DNA of 64,000 nt from JAVBJN01 sp031546985 (GTDB taxonomy: Bacteria; Bacteroidota; Bacteroidia; Chitinophagales; Chitinophagaceae): positions 10,504 to 74,503 of the forward strand of contig JAVBJN010000045.1 in the NCBI GenBank assembly GCA_031546985.1, in the 5' to 3' direction. The notes under the pieces were generated by a model that was not told the DNA's origin, did no database searches, and saw only the letters and a list, made by a program, of their open reading frames with translations. How positions within the stretch are numbered: the first letter of the stretch is position 1; each line of letters starts with the position of its first letter. The translations under genes and the position numbers were made by a program. This document shows, one piece after another, positions 1 through 8,323 of this stretch.

Positions 1-253
1 CCAGGTTGCGATGCAGCCCTGGCCTTTTAGTCCTTAACCGCAGGCTAAACTGGGGCCAGCCTACCAGCAGTGCAAGCCCGCCAAACAGGATATGGGTATA
101 AAAAGCAGCTGACCAAAGCGGACTCTTTAGCAAAGTTTCGGGCTTCGATTGCAACAATCCGAATTTGCCGGGAATAGCTAAGTACAATGCCGGGTACAAC
201 CCAATCACTATTGCCATAAAGGCCAATAATATCCAGCTTATCTTCTTAGCCAT
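1..253 (-). CDS. DUF2306-like membrane protein, partial (C-terminus off the window)
   Basis: An open frame begins at an ATG on the minus strand at 253 and runs off the left edge, giving 84 residues. It starts MAKKISWILLAFMAIVIGLY, a hydrophobic first membrane segment, and continues to a second segment (FYTHILFGGLALLVGWPQF) followed by LRTKRPGLHRNL. The order GG-A-L-x-G-x-x-Q-F then R-x-x-x-P-x-x-H is what I know from DUF2306 multi-pass membrane proteins of unknown function. The rest of the gene lies outside the window. The downstream gene (361-1524) is on the same strand but separated by a terminator. Confidence 0.7.
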   Translation of the reverse strand, partial: MAKKISWILLAFMAIVIGLYPALYLAIPGKFGLLQSKPETLLKSPLWSAAFYTHILFGGLALLVGWPQFSLRLRTKRPGLHRNL

Positions 254-309
254 AGGTTACTGCATGAAAGATACGGTTGCAAGCTATCTAAAAATCAGCA
301 CCTGAAAAC

Positions 310-339
310 AAAATGCCCCCGCATGTGCAGGGGCATTTT
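310..339. terminator. Hairpin terminator downstream of purM
   Basis: AAAATGCCCC (310-319) and GGGGCATTTT (330-339) form a perfect 10-bp stem flanked by A and T runs. It lies just past the 3' end of the minus-strand purM gene and would stop transcription leaving it. Confidence 0.75.
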
Positions 340-360
340 TCAAAATATCAATCGTTATCC

Positions 361-1524
361 TTAGTACACAAACTCGCCATACTCGCTGCGGATAATCAGT
401 TCTTTTTTATCAGACGCTTCTACACGGCCGCTGATGCGGGCTTCGATGTTGAAAGATGCTGCAATGGCTACAATAGCCTCGGCGGTAGCCTGATCGGTAT
501 AGATTTCCAGACGCTGGCCCATGTTAAACACCTGGTACATTTCGCGCCATTCGGTGCCTGCCGCTTCCTGTATCATGGTAAACAATGGTGGTGCGGGTAT
601 CAGGTTGTCCTTAATCACACGCACATTTTCGGGAATGTAGTGCAGGCATTTGGTTTGTCCGCCGCCACTGCAATGGATTACACCATGGATCTGGTCAAAA
701 TGTTTGGCCAGCACTTCTTTCATCACCGGCGCGTAAGTACGCGTGGGCGATAAAATCATTTTACCGGCATCCAGCGGTGTGGTTGTAGCATCGGTAAGCT
801 GGTACTTACCATTGTACACCACCGCTTCGGGCAGGTTAGGATCTACACTCTCGGGATATTTGGTTTTGTAGATCTTGGTAAGCATATCGTGGCGGGCGCT
901 GGTCAAACCATTGCTGCCCATACCTGAATTGTACTCTTTTTCGTACGTAGCCTGGCCAAAAGAGGCCAGCGATACAATAACATCGCCGGGGGCGATTTTC
1001 TCGTTGGTGATCACCTTATCGCGCAGCATACGGGCGCTCATGGTACCATCTACAATCATAGTACGCACCAGGTCTCCCACATCGGCAGTTTCGCCACCCA
1101 GGAAATGGATGTTTACGCCAAACTCACGCATGGTATCAAAAAACTCCTGCGAGCCGTTGATCACCGCAGAGATCACCTCGGCAGGAATCAGGTTTTTATT
1201 GCGGCCAATGGTAGACGAAAAAGTAAAATTATCTACCGCGCCCACGCACAGCAGGTCGTCAATATTCATTACAATGGCATCAATAGCAATGCCTTTCCAC
1301 ACGCTCAGGTCGCCGGTTTCTTTCCAGTACATGTAGGCTACTACAGACTTGGTACCCGCGCCATCGGCATGCATAATGGAGCAATACGCCTCATCTCCGG
1401 TCAGGTAATCGGGGTATACTTTACAAAAGGCTTTGGGAAAAAGACCTTTATCTAATTTCTTAATAGCCTGATGCACATCTTCTTTCTGTGCAGAAACACC
1501 ACGCTGGTTGTACAAATTTGACAT
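361..1524 (-). CDS. purM: Phosphoribosylformylglycinamidine cyclo-ligase (AIR synthase), Bacteroidota type
   Basis: A 387-aa protein of the AIR synthase/PurM fold; it would close the imidazole ring of aminoimidazole ribonucleotide in purine synthesis, using ATP. The nucleotide-binding DGAGTK motif is at residues 54-59, followed by the D-rich stretch NIDDLLCVGAVDNF and the GGETADVGD segment typical of the family. The C-terminal domain has GGGQTKCLHY where classical PurM has a GGG-x-x-E-N-x-P-R motif, so this is the longer, divergent form common in Bacteroidota. The start ATG at 1524 is 95 bp from the divergent ribF start. It is a single gene with its own terminator. An AIR-synthase-related protein of other function is possible but less likely. 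Confidence 0.85.
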   Translation of the reverse strand: MSNLYNQRGVSAQKEDVHQAIKKLDKGLFPKAFCKVYPDYLTGDEAYCSIMHADGAGTKSVVAYMYWKETGDLSVWKGIAIDAIVMNIDDLLCVGAVDNFTFSSTIGRNKNLIPAEVISAVINGSQEFFDTMREFGVNIHFLGGETADVGDLVRTMIVDGTMSARMLRDKVITNEKIAPGDVIVSLASFGQATYEKEYNSGMGSNGLTSARHDMLTKIYKTKYPESVDPNLPEAVVYNGKYQLTDATTTPLDAGKMILSPTRTYAPVMKEVLAKHFDQIHGVIHCSGGGQTKCLHYIPENVRVIKDNLIPAPPLFTMIQEAAGTEWREMYQVFNMGQRLEIYTDQATAEAIVAIAASFNIEARISGRVEASDKKELIIRSEYGEFVY

Positions 1525-1619
1525 AATGCTAATTTTATGGCCCTAATGAACGGCGCTGCAAAAATGCGAAGAATATCAGGAATAATAAACATAAATTAGT
1601 TTCGAATTTAGACCATCAT

Positions 1620-2558
1620 ATGCAAGTACATTTCGATCTTAACGAACTTCCCCGCTTTAACCAGGCGGTAGTTACCATAGGAACCTTCGACGGGGTGCAT
1701 GTAGGGCACCAGCAAATCATTGAGCGGGTAATAGCCAAAGCCGGCGAAATAGGTGGCGAAAGTGTAATTATTACTTTCGAACCCCATCCCCGCCTCATTG
1801 TGCACCGCAGCGATCCGGCAGTGGAAATACTCACCACGCTTGACGAAAAGATTATATGCTTCGAAAAACTGGGCATCGACCACCTGGTGGTGGTGCCGTT
1901 TACCGAAGCCTTTTCTACGCAAACGGCCGAGGCTTATATCCGCGATTTCCTGGTAGAAAAATTTAATCCGCACACCATTATCATTGGTTACGACCACCGT
2001 TTTGGCAACAACCGGGAGGGCGATTTAAAGATGCTGGAGCAGGCATCGGCCCAATATGGCTTTAAACTGGAAGAAATTCCGGTGCAGCTCATCCACTCCA
2101 TTTCGGTAAGCTCTACCAAAATACGCGAGGCGCTTAAAGGCGGCGATGTGCCTTTGGCTGCAGAAATGCTGGGTTACCCCTACTTTTTGCTAGGCAGGGT
2201 TATTCACGGCGATAAAAGGGGCCGCCAGATAGGTTACCACACGGCCAACCTGGAGCTGAGCCACCCGCACAAGCTCATTCCCGAAAACGGTGTGTATGCG
2301 GTAGAGGTTAAATACAGGGAAGAGTTCTGGAACGGGATGATGAACATTGGTTTTCGCCCTACGGTAGACAATACCCACCGCCTGAGCATTGAAGTGCATA
2401 TCCTCGATTTTAACGAAGATATTTACGACCAGGTTATTGAAGTGCGCTTTATTAACCGCATCAGGGACGAAAAAAAATTCAGCTCCATAGAGGAGCTGAA
2501 GAAACAATTGGACCTGGATAAACAGGCTACTATTCAGTTTTTACATAAGAATCTCTAA
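1620..2558 (+). CDS. ribF: Bifunctional riboflavin kinase / FAD synthetase
   Basis: A 312-aa cytoplasmic enzyme converting riboflavin to FMN and FMN to FAD. The N-terminal nucleotidyltransferase half has the GTFDGVHVGH signature at residues 21-30 and the SSTKIREAL segment near 160. The C-terminal flavokinase half has GRVIHGDKRGRQIGYHTANL (the usual G-F-P-T-A-N motif with H in place of P), NGVYAVEV and NIGFRPTV. Length and domain order match the family. It is transcribed divergently from purM and convergently with the small exported protein at 2616-3032. Confidence 0.93.
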   Translation: MQVHFDLNELPRFNQAVVTIGTFDGVHVGHQQIIERVIAKAGEIGGESVIITFEPHPRLIVHRSDPAVEILTTLDEKIICFEKLGIDHLVVVPFTEAFSTQTAEAYIRDFLVEKFNPHTIIIGYDHRFGNNREGDLKMLEQASAQYGFKLEEIPVQLIHSISVSSTKIREALKGGDVPLAAEMLGYPYFLLGRVIHGDKRGRQIGYHTANLELSHPHKLIPENGVYAVEVKYREEFWNGMMNIGFRPTVDNTHRLSIEVHILDFNEDIYDQVIEVRFINRIRDEKKFSSIEELKKQLDLDKQATIQFLHKNL

Positions 2559-2615
2559 TAACCGGAATCCTTTAACCCATTCGCAGCCTAACAAAGGTTT
2601 GGTGGGTTATAAGTG

Positions 2616-3032
2616 CTAATCCAGTTTGGTGGCCACAGGGTAGTAATAGCGCTTGCCTTTGTGCATACAAGCTATTACTACATTGTTGGGCCCGGCACAC
2701 ATCGGCGCCTGGTCTGCCCTATCGGCATTGGCGCTGTTGGCCATTACAATAATGGTTTCGTAACCATCTACCTTCTCACCCAGGCTCTCTACAGGCACCG
2801 TACGTGCCACATCTGCCTTAGCCCATCCGTTTCCGGTCCATACAGAATCTACGGTAATATTGCGTTTAATCGTCTCCAGCTTAAAATTGTACTGGCGCGC
2901 TTCCATATCACCGGTTTTTACATTCTGAACCGTAGCGTACTTTACCTCAAAGCAAGTCTTGTTGGTCTTTTGGGCAAACGCGGTAACCGCCAAAGGCAAA
3001 GCCAATATGAAAAGGGTAACTTTTTTTATCAT
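2616..3032 (-). CDS. Small exported protein of unknown function
   Basis: A 138-aa protein I do not recognise. It begins with MIKKVTLFILALPLAVTAFAQ, a clear Sec signal peptide with likely cleavage after AFA, so the mature protein is periplasmic or on the outer surface. It contains single cysteines (TCFEVKY, MCAGPNNVV, IACMHK), which could form a disulfide. Its start codon overlaps the stop of holA by four bases, so the two genes are probably transcribed together. Confidence 0.7.
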   Translation of the reverse strand: MIKKVTLFILALPLAVTAFAQKTNKTCFEVKYATVQNVKTGDMEARQYNFKLETIKRNITVDSVWTGNGWAKADVARTVPVESLGEKVDGYETIIVMANSANADRADQAPMCAGPNNVVIACMHKGKRYYYPVATKLD

Positions 3033-4033
3033 ACATACAGTATTTTAATAATTAACTCTTTCAACAAAGCGGCATCATCTGCGGTAGAGTCGATGCCCAG
3101 TGTTTTCAGATTGTATTCATGTAACAATAAAATTACATTTTCCACCTGATGAAAGGAAAAGCTTTGCGAGGCTTTTTTGTAATCTTTTACAAAAAACGGG
3201 TTGATCTTTAATACGGTAGCAATTGTTTTATCATCTTTCGCCGCGTTGAAGTAGTAATTATACAGCTTGGAAAAATGGTTGTACAGCGCGCCCAGAACCA
3301 GTATCATAGGCGCAGAGCGGGGATTGCCGGCAAAATAATTGACCATACGGAACACGCGTTCCACATCACGGTCGGTAAGGGCCTGCGGCAGTTCAAACAC
3401 GTTAAACTCGCGGCTGATGCCGATGTATTTCTCGATATGATCGGAGGTTATCTTCTTTTGCCCCCCAATGTTGATGAGGATCTTGTCTATTTCGTTGGTT
3501 ATCTTTTGCAGATCGTTGCCCAGGTAAGCGGCCAGGGTTTCGCAGTCTTTCTTCTCAATGTCTACGCCTTTCTTGCCGCCGTAATTATAAATCCAATCGG
3601 CCAGCCGGTAATCTTTCACCTTTTCGGAGGTAAAGTAAACGGCGTTTTTCTTAATCAGTTTGCTCAGGTTAGAGCGCCCATCTATCTTTTTGTGCTTGTG
3701 CGCAATCAACAAAATGGTAGACGACAGCGGTTTTTCGAGATAGAGCTCCAGCTTATTAAAATCTTTGAGCTGCGATGCTTCTTTGATGATCACCACCCTG
3801 CGCTCTGCAAATACCGGGTAGCTGCGGCTTTCGTTAATAACCCGTCCGGCATCTACATCACGGCCATACAACACCACCTGGTTAAAATCCTTTTCGCCCT
3901 GGTTCAGCACATGATCCTCTAAGTAATTGGTAATCTCATCTATAAAATAAGGCTCTTCCCCATCCAGCACATATACGCCCGCATAACGCTTGCGCTCCAG
4001 ATCGGTCATTATGGATTCAAAAGTTGCAGACAT
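3029..4033 (-). CDS. holA: DNA polymerase III delta subunit
   Basis: A 334-aa clamp-loader subunit that opens the beta sliding clamp during replication. The N-terminal domain has the family features YVLDGEEPYFIDEITNYLED and VVIIKEASQL, then LIAHKHKKIDGRSNLSKLIK (degenerate AAA+ region without a working P-loop, as usual for delta) and the C-terminal collar with GNDLQKITNEIDKI and LIIKILYV. Length fits the family. It lies 14 bp downstream of the exonuclease gene on the same strand and overlaps the following small gene by 4 bp, suggesting a three-gene operon. Confidence 0.88.
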   Translation of the reverse strand: MSATFESIMTDLERKRYAGVYVLDGEEPYFIDEITNYLEDHVLNQGEKDFNQVVLYGRDVDAGRVINESRSYPVFAERRVVIIKEASQLKDFNKLELYLEKPLSSTILLIAHKHKKIDGRSNLSKLIKKNAVYFTSEKVKDYRLADWIYNYGGKKGVDIEKKDCETLAAYLGNDLQKITNEIDKILINIGGQKKITSDHIEKYIGISREFNVFELPQALTDRDVERVFRMVNYFAGNPRSAPMILVLGALYNHFSKLYNYYFNAAKDDKTIATVLKINPFFVKDYKKASQSFSFHQVENVILLLHEYNLKTLGIDSTADDAALLKELIIKILYV

Positions 4034-4047
4034 TTCTTCTTACGTTT

Positions 4048-4791
4048 CTAACCAACAAATATAATGTCTGCCGCATCAAGTAAGGCCATTCCTTTAAAAC
4101 GCAGCAATAATTGCGCGGTGGTTACCACATCTTTGGCGCAATAGCGGGCTATACGCTCCAGATCCTGCTCTTCCCAATACACTTTACCAACCATTGCGCC
4201 ATCCATATCGTCTTTAGAAGTGGGTATATTAAACAGCGTGGCCAGCAGGTGCAAGGAGGAAAAATGCTTTACATCGCCAAATTTCCAGAGTTGCAGGGTA
4301 TCGAGCAGCGGTACCTCCCAGGGTTTGGCCGCCTGAAAGTTCATAACCCCGGGTATGGTCATGCCATTTACCAGCATACGGCGGCAGAGATAAGGAATAT
4401 CGAACTCGCGTATGTTGTGCCCGCAAAAGACCATTTGCCGGCTTTTTTTATACTGGTATTCTACCAAAGTGGTAAATTGTTCCAGTAATTGCCGTTCATT
4501 GGCATGGCTAAGGGTTTTTACCTTTAGTTTCCAGCTATCGGCTTCGCGGGTAAATACACCGCAGCTGATGCACACAATTTTGCCAAACTCGGCGTAAATA
4601 GCTGCTTTTTCGCGGTATAGCTCCGGCAGCAAGGCTTCTTCGTCCTGTTCCGGCAACTTATCGGTCCAGAATTTCATTTTTTGCTTCCATAGCAGCTTCC
4701 ATTCGGGTTCAAGATCGTCGTAATGCACTGCTAATGACACTGTTTCGATGTCGAGCACCAATAAGTTTTCAGGAAAAATTGAGGTAGACAT
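4048..4791 (-). CDS. Predicted 3'-5' exonuclease (PolB-like, DEDDy)
   Basis: A 247-aa protein of the exonuclease family related to the proofreading domain of PolB. ExoI motif LVLDIETVS near residues 11-19 supplies D and E; ExoII is GHNIREFDIPYL; ExoIII is YCAKDVVTTAQ, with the Y-x3-D spacing of the DEDDy class. It would remove nucleotides from 3' ends of DNA, metal dependent, but the substrate is unknown. It is the first gene of the minus-strand set continuing into holA. Its start is 81 bp from the divergent coiled-coil gene. Confidence 0.82.
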   Translation of the reverse strand: MSTSIFPENLLVLDIETVSLAVHYDDLEPEWKLLWKQKMKFWTDKLPEQDEEALLPELYREKAAIYAEFGKIVCISCGVFTREADSWKLKVKTLSHANERQLLEQFTTLVEYQYKKSRQMVFCGHNIREFDIPYLCRRMLVNGMTIPGVMNFQAAKPWEVPLLDTLQLWKFGDVKHFSSLHLLATLFNIPTSKDDMDGAMVGKVYWEEQDLERIARYCAKDVVTTAQLLLRFKGMALLDAADIIFVG

Positions 4792-4872
4792 AGTAGATGA
4801 ATTGATTTGGTATGATTGTTGTAAATTCCTCTTTCGAACCGTTATTTAGACTAAAATAAAAAATGTTATCGT

Positions 4873-5814
4873 ATGAGCACAACAACTGATCCCATCAAAA
4901 ACAACCCTGAACCTAAGAAGAACAACAACTGGATTTATCTTGCCCTTATCGGTGCCTTGCTGGCCAGCAATATTTACCTGTTCTTTAACAGGAGCCAGGC
5001 AGTGAAGGAAAAAGAATCAGCGGTTGAAAATTATGTAATGGCCGACTCTTCGAGAGCCCAAATCGAAAATGAGTACAACGCGGCGCTGGCCCGCCTCGAT
5101 GAAATGACAGGTAAAAACGCCAAACTGGATAGCCTGTTAAAATCAAAAGGCGGCGAACTGGCCGATTATAAAGAGCAAATTGAGCGTGTATTGCGCGATA
5201 AAAACGCAACCAAAGCCCAATTGGCCGATGCACGCCGTAAGATTGAAGAGCTGAATGGCTCGCTCGAAGGTTATGTAAAACAAATTGAGCAACTGCAAGG
5301 CGAAAAAATTGCGCTGACCAGAGAGCGTAATGACCTGAAGAATGTAAACGACACACTGAACAACCAGAACTCTGGTCTGCGCAAGCAAGTAGAAGTAGGT
5401 AGTGTACTGCATGCCTCTAACATTAAAATCGCCCCTATTAACGAGAAAAACTTCTTTGGTAAACGTGAAGCTGAAACCGGAAAAGCTAAAAAAGTAGACT
5501 TCCTGCGTGTTTCTTTTGACCTGGATGCCAACCGCCTCACCGAAGCCGGAAACCAGGACCTGGTAATAAGCATTACCGACCCTGCAAGTGCCCCGCTTAC
5601 TGTTGAAGCATTAGGCTCTGGTACCTTTACCACCTCTGATGGTGAGCAGAAATTCTACACCATGAAAAAATCGGTAGACTACCACACCAACGAATCTACC
5701 AAGAATGTAGTGATAGACTGGAAACAGAACGCCGACTACAAAAAAGGTAATTATAAAGTGGAAATCTACCACAGAGGTTACCTGATTGGTAAAGATGTAA
5801 TTGCTCTTAAATAA
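4873..5814 (+). CDS. Membrane-anchored coiled-coil protein, unknown function
   Basis: A 313-aa protein. Residues 1-20 are polar and Lys/Asn rich; residues 21-37 (IYLALIGALLASNIYLF) form one membrane anchor; about 40-175 is a long heptad-rich coiled coil (for example RRKIEELNGSLEGYVKQIEQ); about 180-313 is a globular beta-rich domain (VDFLRVSFDLDANRL ... VEIYHRGYLIGKDVIALK). I do not know a specific function. The topology suggests the coiled coil and C-terminal domain lie in the periplasm. It is a single gene with a strong terminator 28 bp downstream. Confidence 0.75.
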   Translation: MSTTTDPIKNNPEPKKNNNWIYLALIGALLASNIYLFFNRSQAVKEKESAVENYVMADSSRAQIENEYNAALARLDEMTGKNAKLDSLLKSKGGELADYKEQIERVLRDKNATKAQLADARRKIEELNGSLEGYVKQIEQLQGEKIALTRERNDLKNVNDTLNNQNSGLRKQVEVGSVLHASNIKIAPINEKNFFGKREAETGKAKKVDFLRVSFDLDANRLTEAGNQDLVISITDPASAPLTVEALGSGTFTTSDGEQKFYTMKKSVDYHTNESTKNVVIDWKQNADYKKGNYKVEIYHRGYLIGKDVIALK

Positions 5815-5842
5815 GTAAAAAACATCTTTCCCTGGCACCTTT

Positions 5843-5870
5843 ACAAAGCCACCCATTTGGGTGGCTTTGT
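5843..5870. terminator. Rho-independent terminator
   Basis: ACAAAGCCACCCA (5843-5855) pairs with TGGGTGGCTTTGT (5858-5870), followed by TGTTTTT. It ends the coiled-coil gene. The 144 bp from here to the next start hold no gene I can support. Confidence 0.85.
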
Positions 5871-6014
5871 TGTTTTTACCCGGATGCAGGCTGGCTGCAT
5901 AAACATTTCCGTTTAAAAACATATAATAAATCTTTAGTTTTACAGATAATAATCTGCACTTATCTAAAAAAGGAAAAATATCTTATATTGTAATGTCAGC
6001 TACAAATTCAATGT

Positions 6015-8189
6015 ATGAAAAGAATTTTATCCTCCGTTCTTCTTACTACCAGCCTGCTATTTGCCCATCGTCCCGATGCCGGGGCGCAAATTAATGTTAC
6101 TACAGGGCTTACGCCTACCCAAATGGCCCAGGAGCTGGTGGGCACGGGGCTTACAGTGGCCAATGCTACCATGTCGTGCGATACGCTCAAGTTTGGGCAG
6201 TTCAGCGTTAGTCCCAGTTCTGCAGTCGGGTTTAGTTCTGGTATTGTACTTACTACAGGCCGGGTTAAAACAGTGGGGGCGCAATACGGCATCGACGGGC
6301 CGGCCAGTAATTTTGTAAGCGGCAGCAGTGCCAACTGTAATTCCGAAAACGATCCCGACCTGTCTAACCTCTCTGGTGTAACCACCAACGATGCCTGCAT
6401 TCTCGAATTCGACTTTACCCCCCTGGGCGATACCATCCAGTTTCGTTATGTGATGGGCTCAGACGAGTATCCCGAGTTTGCCTGCACCTCTTTCAATGAT
6501 GTGTTTGCCTTTTTTATATCCGGCCCAGGCATTACCGGCAATCCTAATATTGCCCTTATTCCCGGCACCACCATTCCGGTATCCATTAACTCGATTAACG
6601 ATAATGCCAACCCCGGCCCTTCCTGCACAAACATGGGAGCCGGCTCACCCTTTAGCCAATACTATATCGACAACGCTGCCAGCCAGATACTGGCATACGA
6701 TGGTTTAACCACCGTGCTTACCGCCAAAACAGCGGTTATCCCTTGCTCTACCTACCACTTAAAAATGGCTATTGCAGATGGTAGCGACTGCTCTTACGAT
6801 TCAGGCGTTTTTCTCGAAGCAGGAAGCCTTTCTTCCAACAACCCTGTTATTGCCATTACCACCCCGGACGGAAAAATTATCGATTCGCCCTACGTGGCAG
6901 AAGGATGTTACCCGCTTAATTTCGGGATGACGCTGAACAACCCTTCTACCAAACCGCTCGTTTACCATTTTACCTACACCGGCACCGCAACCAACGGCAT
7001 TGATTATACTACCCTGCCCGATAGTGTGGTAATTAATCCTGGTTCTATAACCACCAATTTTAAAATTCAGCCCGTTAAAGACAATAACAAGGAAGGAGTA
7101 GAAACCATTATCATACAGGTTTTTAGCGCCAATTGCAGTGGCGTGGCTACCGATACTGTTACCATTTGGGTAAGAGACCAGATCATACCCGATATTTTTA
7201 ACAACGATACCGCCATGTGCGAGGGCCAGGCTATCCAGATCAACGCTATTCCGGATGAGGAAGTAAAATGGACCTGGTATCCGCGCTATTCTATTTCGGA
7301 CAGCCTGATACCCAACCCGGTGATTCAGCCATTGCCCGCAGGTATTTATGTATACCACCTGGATGCGTACTTCCCCAACTGCCCGCTGTACCAGGATAGT
7401 ATTGTACTCGATATACAACCTTACCCGTTCCTGTACCCCGTGGGCGACTCTGCGGTATGCTACAGTACAGACCAGTGGGTGCCCATTGGCGGATATTACC
7501 AACCGGCCAGTTTTTCGCGTTACGCTTACCATTGGTCGCCGGCCAAATCGGTTTCCAGCCCCGATAGCCTGTTTACCTATTTTATAGGGCAGCAAAGCAC
7601 CGTGCTTAAGCTCCTCATCAGCAGCTCGGCAGGTTGCGCCGACAGTGGCGAAGTTAAAATGACCATACTGCCCTTGCCCGAATTTGCTTACCTCACCTCA
7701 GATACTACTATTAAATATGGCGCTGAAGTAGAAATACGTGCGGCTTCTAATGCCTGGAAATATATTTGGAGCCCCAACAAATGGATGAGCGACCCCACAA
7801 CCAAAAACCCACTGGTGCGCCCGCTTGAGCCCATTACATATAAGATTATGATCCTGGATGAGAACGGCTGCTGGAACACCGATAGTGTAAAGGTGGCGCT
7901 CGATTACAGGCAGGATAAGCTGCTGGTGCCAAATGCCTTTACCCCCAATGGCGACGGAACGAACGATATTTTCCGCCCGGCCAATCTCAACTTTAATAAA
8001 CTGGTAGACTTTAAAGTATTTAACCGCTGGGGACAAGAGGTGTACACCTTTATCCAAAACAGCAAGGGATGGGATGGCACCATGAGCGGTGAGCCAATGC
8101 CCGGCGGAAACTACCAGTATTTTATGGTTATTGAGTCGCCCGATGGCAAGAGCGAAATGATAAAAGGCGATGTAATACTGCTCCGTTAG
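6015..8189 (+). CDS. Secreted choice-of-anchor L protein with gliding-type T9SS C-terminal domain
   Basis: A 724-aa exported protein. Residues 1-25 are a signal peptide (MKRILSSVLLTTSLLFAHRP, Ala-Gln after it). About 28-270 is the choice-of-anchor L domain, seen in the ILEFDFTPLGDTIQFRYVMG and SDEYPEF motifs. About 280-390 resembles a Calx-beta domain (NGIDYTTLPDSVVINPG). Ig/PKD-like repeats follow, and residues 640-724 are the gliding-motility-associated domain (VPNAFTPNGDGTNDIF, FNRWGQEVY, GWDG). The last domain directs export through the type IX system. The protein is probably an adhesin or surface structural protein; the exact role is unknown. Confidence 0.88.
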   Translation: MKRILSSVLLTTSLLFAHRPDAGAQINVTTGLTPTQMAQELVGTGLTVANATMSCDTLKFGQFSVSPSSAVGFSSGIVLTTGRVKTVGAQYGIDGPASNFVSGSSANCNSENDPDLSNLSGVTTNDACILEFDFTPLGDTIQFRYVMGSDEYPEFACTSFNDVFAFFISGPGITGNPNIALIPGTTIPVSINSINDNANPGPSCTNMGAGSPFSQYYIDNAASQILAYDGLTTVLTAKTAVIPCSTYHLKMAIADGSDCSYDSGVFLEAGSLSSNNPVIAITTPDGKIIDSPYVAEGCYPLNFGMTLNNPSTKPLVYHFTYTGTATNGIDYTTLPDSVVINPGSITTNFKIQPVKDNNKEGVETIIIQVFSANCSGVATDTVTIWVRDQIIPDIFNNDTAMCEGQAIQINAIPDEEVKWTWYPRYSISDSLIPNPVIQPLPAGIYVYHLDAYFPNCPLYQDSIVLDIQPYPFLYPVGDSAVCYSTDQWVPIGGYYQPASFSRYAYHWSPAKSVSSPDSLFTYFIGQQSTVLKLLISSSAGCADSGEVKMTILPLPEFAYLTSDTTIKYGAEVEIRAASNAWKYIWSPNKWMSDPTTKNPLVRPLEPITYKIMILDENGCWNTDSVKVALDYRQDKLLVPNAFTPNGDGTNDIFRPANLNFNKLVDFKVFNRWGQEVYTFIQNSKGWDGTMSGEPMPGGNYQYFMVIESPDGKSEMIKGDVILLR

Positions 8190-8212
8190 GTACATGTAGC
8201 TGTAAACAGTTT

Positions 8213-8251
8213 AAATAAACCCTTCATGCGACATGGCAGAAGGGTTTATTT
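8213..8251. terminator. Hairpin terminator after the anchor-L gene
   Basis: AAATAAACCCTT (8213-8224) pairs with AAGGGTTTATTT (8240-8251) across a 15-nt loop, and the 3' arm runs into more T residues. Confidence 0.75.
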
Positions 8252-8323
8252 TTTAACAGCATATTTATACATCTTGTTATAATTACAATTATTTTAGCCC
8301 TAAATAGAAATAAGCACAAGCAT

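Noticed and set aside
6801..7595. 264-aa minus-strand frame within the anchor-L gene
   Set aside because: Antisense to a recognised domain protein; no family features of its own.
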